Positions 61,131 through 64,000 of a DNA stretch of 64,000 nt are shown here, in pieces (position 1 is the first letter of the stretch; each line of letters starts with the position of its first letter). This DNA is from Ulvibacter algarum. Its GTDB lineage: Bacteria; Bacteroidota; Bacteroidia; Flavobacteriales; Flavobacteriaceae. The notes under the pieces are model-generated. The model was not told the origin of the DNA. It did not search any database and worked only from the letters and a program-made list of their open reading frames with translations. Location: assembly GCA_947488905.1 (NCBI GenBank), contig CANLBJ010000004.1:62001-126000 (forward strand), read 5' to 3'. The translations under genes were made by a program, and so were the position numbers.

Positions 61131-62210
61131 CTACTGGATACTAATTTTTGCGCCATTGTACAGTTTCCCTTCCGCAGAAAGAATATAGGCCTCATCTGCG
61201 TTTAAACCAGATAATACCTCCACTTGATCACCAAAACTTCTACCCAATCGTAACCAGCGTAATAATGCTGTATTGCTCTCGCTTACAGTATATACTCCAG
61301 ATAATTGACCCTTAGTTATTATTGCCGCTGTTGGTATTAAAACCAAATTTGTTTTAGATTGTTTCTCTACCGGAAATTGAACCGTTGTAAACATGCCAGA
61401 AAGTATAGAAGCTTCTGTCTTATCTAATGCAATTTTCACTAAATACTGACCGCCAGTGTTTTTTGCAGAAGTACTTACTTCTATTACTTTTCCTGTTAGT
61501 GTTTTGTTTAATGACTTTACAACTACGTGAACCTCAGTATTCTTTTTAATTTGAGATATTTCAGTTTCTGGAACCATTGCCAATACTTCAAAATTTCCTG
61601 GAGTTTCTATAGAAATAAGCGGTTGACCTGGGTTTGCCATATCGCCAGTCTCTATATTTTTACTGGTTACTACACCACTAAAAGGGGCAGTTATGTTACT
61701 ATAGGCAAACTGTGCGTTAATCTCATTTTTCATCTGCTTTGCTCCTTCTAATCGTGCTTTAGCCATATTAAAATTTGCAGTCATATCATCTACTTCTTTT
61801 TGAGAAGCACTATTTGCTGCAAATAGATTTTTAAAACGAGTATAATCTTTTTCTGCATTAGTTACTGCAGCTGTAGCCTCTGTAATACTTGCGTTTACTT
61901 GTGCACGTTTTGCTTGTAAGTCTGAGTTGTTAATAGAAACTAGTAGCTGTCCTTTGCGTACTTTATCACCTACAGAAACATGTACTTTATTTACAAAGCC
62001 CATCATTCTTGTGCTTAAATCTGCACTATTTGCTGCTTGTATTTTTCCGCTTACGCTTAAAAAAGGACTGTTACCATTTACAGCTATCTCGTTTACTTTT
62101 ACAGCAATTGCTGGTGTATTATCAACCACTACTTTTTTGTCTTCACTGCCGCAGCTTGCCATGAGTAATGAGATAGTGAGGGTAATTAATATGTAGGTAT
62201 ATTTTTTCAT
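61131..62210 (-). CDS. RND efflux periplasmic adaptor (MFP) lipoprotein
   Basis: 359 residues with lipoprotein signal (LTISLLMASC). Barrel-sandwich (VSGKIQAANSADLSTRM, VGDKVRKGQLLVSINNSDLQ), helical hairpin (about 95-160), then ITAPFSGVVTSKNIETGDMANPG (abbreviated) and beta-barrel/MP domains (GMFTTVQFPVE, VLIPTAAI). Standard AcrA/MexA-like layout. It follows the TolC-like gene after 77 bp that include a hairpin repeat, and precedes the permease. Confidence 0.92.
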   Translation of the reverse strand: MKKYTYILITLTISLLMASCGSEDKKVVVDNTPAIAVKVNEIAVNGNSPFLSVSGKIQAANSADLSTRMMGFVNKVHVSVGDKVRKGQLLVSINNSDLQAKRAQVNASITEATAAVTNAEKDYTRFKNLFAANSASQKEVDDMTANFNMAKARLEGAKQMKNEINAQFAYSNITAPFSGVVTSKNIETGDMANPGQPLISIETPGNFEVLAMVPETEISQIKKNTEVHVVVKSLNKTLTGKVIEVSTSAKNTGGQYLVKIALDKTEASILSGMFTTVQFPVEKQSKTNLVLIPTAAIITKGQLSGVYTVSESNTALLRWLRLGRSFGDQVEVLSGLNADEAYILSAEGKLYNGAKISIQ

Positions 62211-62233
62211 TATATAATTTGTTATAAGTTAGG

Positions 62234-62285
62234 TCTCGACTGCGCTCGACCAGACAAAGTTCTGTCCCCTCGAGCGCAGTCGAGA
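62234..62285. repeat. Dispersed inverted repeat between tolC-like and adaptor genes
   Basis: TCTCGACTGCGCTCGA (62234-62249) and TCGAGCGCAGTCGAGA (62270-62285) are perfect 16-bp arms, with an inner CAGA/TCTG pair. It belongs to the same family of G+C-rich intergenic hairpins as at 14402 and 18255 (GCTCGACCAGAC versus GCTCAACCAGAC). Confidence 0.8.
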
Positions 62286-62287
62286 GA

Positions 62288-63598
62288 TTATTTTTTAGTT
62301 AGAAATTGCAAATAAGCTTGTGCGTAATTGTACTCAAAAATGGTTTGGTAATATTCTAATTGTTTTTGAGCGTATTGCGTTTCGGCCATTAGTAAATCTG
62401 TTGTTTTTTCTAGTCCTTCTTTAAATCTGTTTCCTCTTATTCTTAAAGATTCTTCAGATTGCTCTAGTGCTAGTTTATTTAAATTCAATTTATTTTCTGC
62501 ATCTAAAAGGGCTCTTTTAGCTTGGTTTAGTTCTAGATTACTTTTAGATACATACTGCTCATATTCTAATTGTGATTTCTGGAACTCAGCTTGACTTTTT
62601 TGGACTTTTCCGAAGCGCTTAGATCCCTGAAATAAATCCCATTTTAATTGTGCCCCCAGCAAATACCCGCTAGCACTACCTTGAAAAATCTGGTCGTCAT
62701 ACAACTCATAACTACCAAAAGCGTTAAGGCTTGGGTAAAAAGCCATCTTGTCTGCTTTATTCATATCTCTATAAGCATTAGTGGCTAATTGCATTGCTTT
62801 AATGTCTGCTCTATTTTCTGAAATCTCGTTATTTGTCGCTATAACCAATGTTTGCTTTTCTAATACATCACTTGGTTTATAAACTACATAGGCATCATCA
62901 TTCATTAAAAAAGACAAGTAATCTGATGCATTTTGCACATTACTTTTTGCGGTTTGCAATTGGTTTTGAACTTCTGTTACACGTACACTTGCATTGAGAA
63001 TATCTGTTTTTTGTAGATAGCCTTGCTCAAAACTATTGTCTGTAAGTTGTTTATTTGCCTGTGACGTTTGGAGTGCTTTTTCTAAGACATCAACACCTTT
63101 ATAAGCCAACTGCAATTGCATATAGGCTTTCTCAACTTCTAGTGTTAAATAATCTCCCGTACGAGTTTGTTTTAATGACATTGCCTCCATCTTAGACTTT
63201 GCAGCTTTGCGTTGATAAACGCCGTCAAGATTTACAAGCGGTTGTTGTATTTCAAACTTTGTAGCAAAATTTTGAATGTGAGATGGATCATTTAATAACG
63301 AGGGATTAAAATCATTTTGAGTCAATATTTCTTGATTCAATTTTGACCCAAACGCCATTAAGGGATTTGTAGTGGTTATACCTGTGTGGCTTGCCGTAAT
63401 GTTAGGCAAAAAGATTGCATTTGTTTGTTTATAATCTGCTCTGGCCACCATAAATTCTTGTTCAGAAATTTTAAGGCTTGTATTTTCTTGCGACACCTTA
63501 GTTATTACTTCAGATTTTGTAATAGGCACCACCTCTTGCGCTTGGCTAACAAGGCTTATTAATAAAAAAGCAAGGATTGATATATACGTTTTTTTCAT
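62288..63598 (-). CDS. TolC-family outer-membrane efflux protein
   Basis: 436 residues with a signal peptide (ISILAFLLISLVSQAQ). Two OEP-type repeats of long amphipathic helices and short strands, for example YLTLEVEKAYMQLQLAYKGVDVLEKA and a second copy YLLGAQLKWDLFQGSKRFGKV (both abbreviated). It supplies the outer-membrane channel for the downstream adaptor and RND pump. First gene of the operon; a 20-bp palindrome lies 48 bp upstream. Confidence 0.9.
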   Translation of the reverse strand: MKKTYISILAFLLISLVSQAQEVVPITKSEVITKVSQENTSLKISEQEFMVARADYKQTNAIFLPNITASHTGITTTNPLMAFGSKLNQEILTQNDFNPSLLNDPSHIQNFATKFEIQQPLVNLDGVYQRKAAKSKMEAMSLKQTRTGDYLTLEVEKAYMQLQLAYKGVDVLEKALQTSQANKQLTDNSFEQGYLQKTDILNASVRVTEVQNQLQTAKSNVQNASDYLSFLMNDDAYVVYKPSDVLEKQTLVIATNNEISENRADIKAMQLATNAYRDMNKADKMAFYPSLNAFGSYELYDDQIFQGSASGYLLGAQLKWDLFQGSKRFGKVQKSQAEFQKSQLEYEQYVSKSNLELNQAKRALLDAENKLNLNKLALEQSEESLRIRGNRFKEGLEKTTDLLMAETQYAQKQLEYYQTIFEYNYAQAYLQFLTKK

Positions 63599-63646
63599 TA
63601 AACTAATATTTTGATACTGTAAAAATACCTCTTAATATAATAGCGT

Positions 63647-63666
63647 TTGGTAACAATAGTTACCAA
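63647..63666. promoter_or_regulatory. Operator-like palindrome upstream of the RND operon
   Basis: TTGGTAACAATAGTTACCAA has perfect 8-bp arms and a 4-bp spacer, 48 bp before the tolC-like ATG. TetR-like repressors often bind such sites near RND operons, but no regulator gene is visible in this window. Confidence 0.65.
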
Positions 63667-63755
63667 GTAAAAAAGGCATCTATAATTGCTTATAGACACC
63701 TTTTAACTACTAACCAAAACTGATTACCACATCAATTTTCTTTTAAATGTTTTTA

Positions 63756-64000
63756 CTATTGTTTATACGTTTTATGACATTGCACACAGTAATTAATGGT
63801 ACTTGACAATGCGGCTAATGACTTGTCTTTATCTCCTTGTTTAATAATTTCGCTCATTAGATCAGCGCTTTTATGAAATTCTAGTCCAAGAGTTTCAAAA
63901 CCTTTATCCCCAAAAGAGGCACACATTAATCGCATCTCTGTTGTAGAGCCTAATTTTGAATATGCTGTTTGAGAAGCCTCATCATATTTATCTTCAGAAA
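63756..64000 (-). CDS. C-type cytochrome, class II-like (3' fragment only)
   Basis: The minus-strand frame is open from the window edge and ends at 63756. The last 81 residues include LMCASFGDKGFETLGLEFHK and, near the end, the haem motif NYCVQCHKTYKQ (C-x-x-C-H). A haem motif next to the C-terminus is the layout of cytochrome c' (class II). The start and any signal peptide lie outside the window. It may act in electron transfer or NO binding; both are speculative. A 157-bp spacer with the RND operator separates it from the tolC-like gene. Confidence 0.65.
   Translation of the reverse strand, partial: SEDKYDEASQTAYSKLGSTTEMRLMCASFGDKGFETLGLEFHKSADLMSEIIKQGDKDKSLAALSSTINYCVQCHKTYKQ

Noticed and set aside
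1-64000. CRISPR arrays, prophage, rRNA or tRNA genes
   Set aside because: No regularly spaced repeats, phage genes, cloverleaf or rRNA-like sequence were seen; only tmRNA.

Overview
The window comes from a member of the Bacteroidota, most likely a marine Flavobacteriaceae. The evidence is the low G+C, the Bacteroidetes-type -7 promoter element TANNTTTG in front of several genes, C-terminal Por/T9SS sorting domains on two secreted proteins, a tmRNA whose tag reads GENNYALAA, and family content typical of the group (DUF3857, DUF1361/DUF2809, the CreD neighbourhood, an SSS-histidine kinase, tandem UspA proteins). I could not assign a genus. No rRNA, tRNA, CRISPR array, prophage or intact insertion sequence was seen.

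Layout. 1-6.7 kb: a TPR protein (5' end outside the window), a TonB-receptor-like barrel, a small membrane protein and an amidohydrolase lipoprotein. 6.8-10.9 kb: a metzincin-like lipoprotein, a DUF2059 protein, an arsenic operon (arsR, a thioredoxin-type arsC, acr3) and a VOC protein. 11-14.4 kb: typA, kdsA and DUF1801. 14.5-19.5 kb: two operons that share one operator (a membrane protein with a winged-helix regulator, and a small membrane protein with a Coq4-like protein and CreD), then DUF2809/DUF1361. 19.6-27.3 kb: a DUF3857 protein, a lipoprotein, an AlaDH/PNT-family dehydrogenase, tmRNA and two T9SS cargo proteins. 27.3-38.3 kb: an acetate/propionate module with two acyl-CoA synthetases, a CheY-like regulator, a symporter-histidine kinase fusion, a VC_2705-type symporter with its DUF4212 partner, and an outer-membrane porin. 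38.3-57.5 kb: a stress/low-oxygen-like island (below). 57.6-63.6 kb: a TolC-adaptor-RND efflux operon. The window ends inside a c-type cytochrome gene.

The main result is the 38.9-57.5 kb island. It holds five UspA-type proteins, D-lactate dehydrogenase, a beta-CASP RNase-like protein, an ATP-cone/restriction-endonuclease-like protein, thioredoxin, deoC-deoD, an MscS channel and an ABC exporter. In its middle lie a soluble PAS histidine kinase and a response regulator fused directly to a Crp/Fnr-type DNA-binding protein. Eight intergenic copies of an FNR-like palindrome, TGAY-N4-RTCA, lie in this island. In seven of them the centre of the palindrome is exactly 33 bp upstream of the centre of a TANNTTTG-like -7 element, in the right orientation for the adjacent gene. 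I read this as a local regulon, activated in class-II fashion, whose likely regulator is encoded in the cluster. It resembles a condensed FixL-FixJ-FixK cascade. The signal (oxygen, redox or energy state) is inference.

Other points of interest are two copies of a conserved three-way-junction-like element (24222-24333 and 34750-34836), a shared operator TACTTTG-N5-CAAAGTA at two operons, a recurring TTCKGAAATTTT motif confined to promoter-bearing spacers, a 20-bp operator-like palindrome upstream of the RND operon, and a domesticated transposase-type zinc-ribbon/HTH protein. Coordinates use the start codons I judge correct. In several cases an upstream in-frame start was rejected because it lies inside a promoter element or a terminator hairpin.
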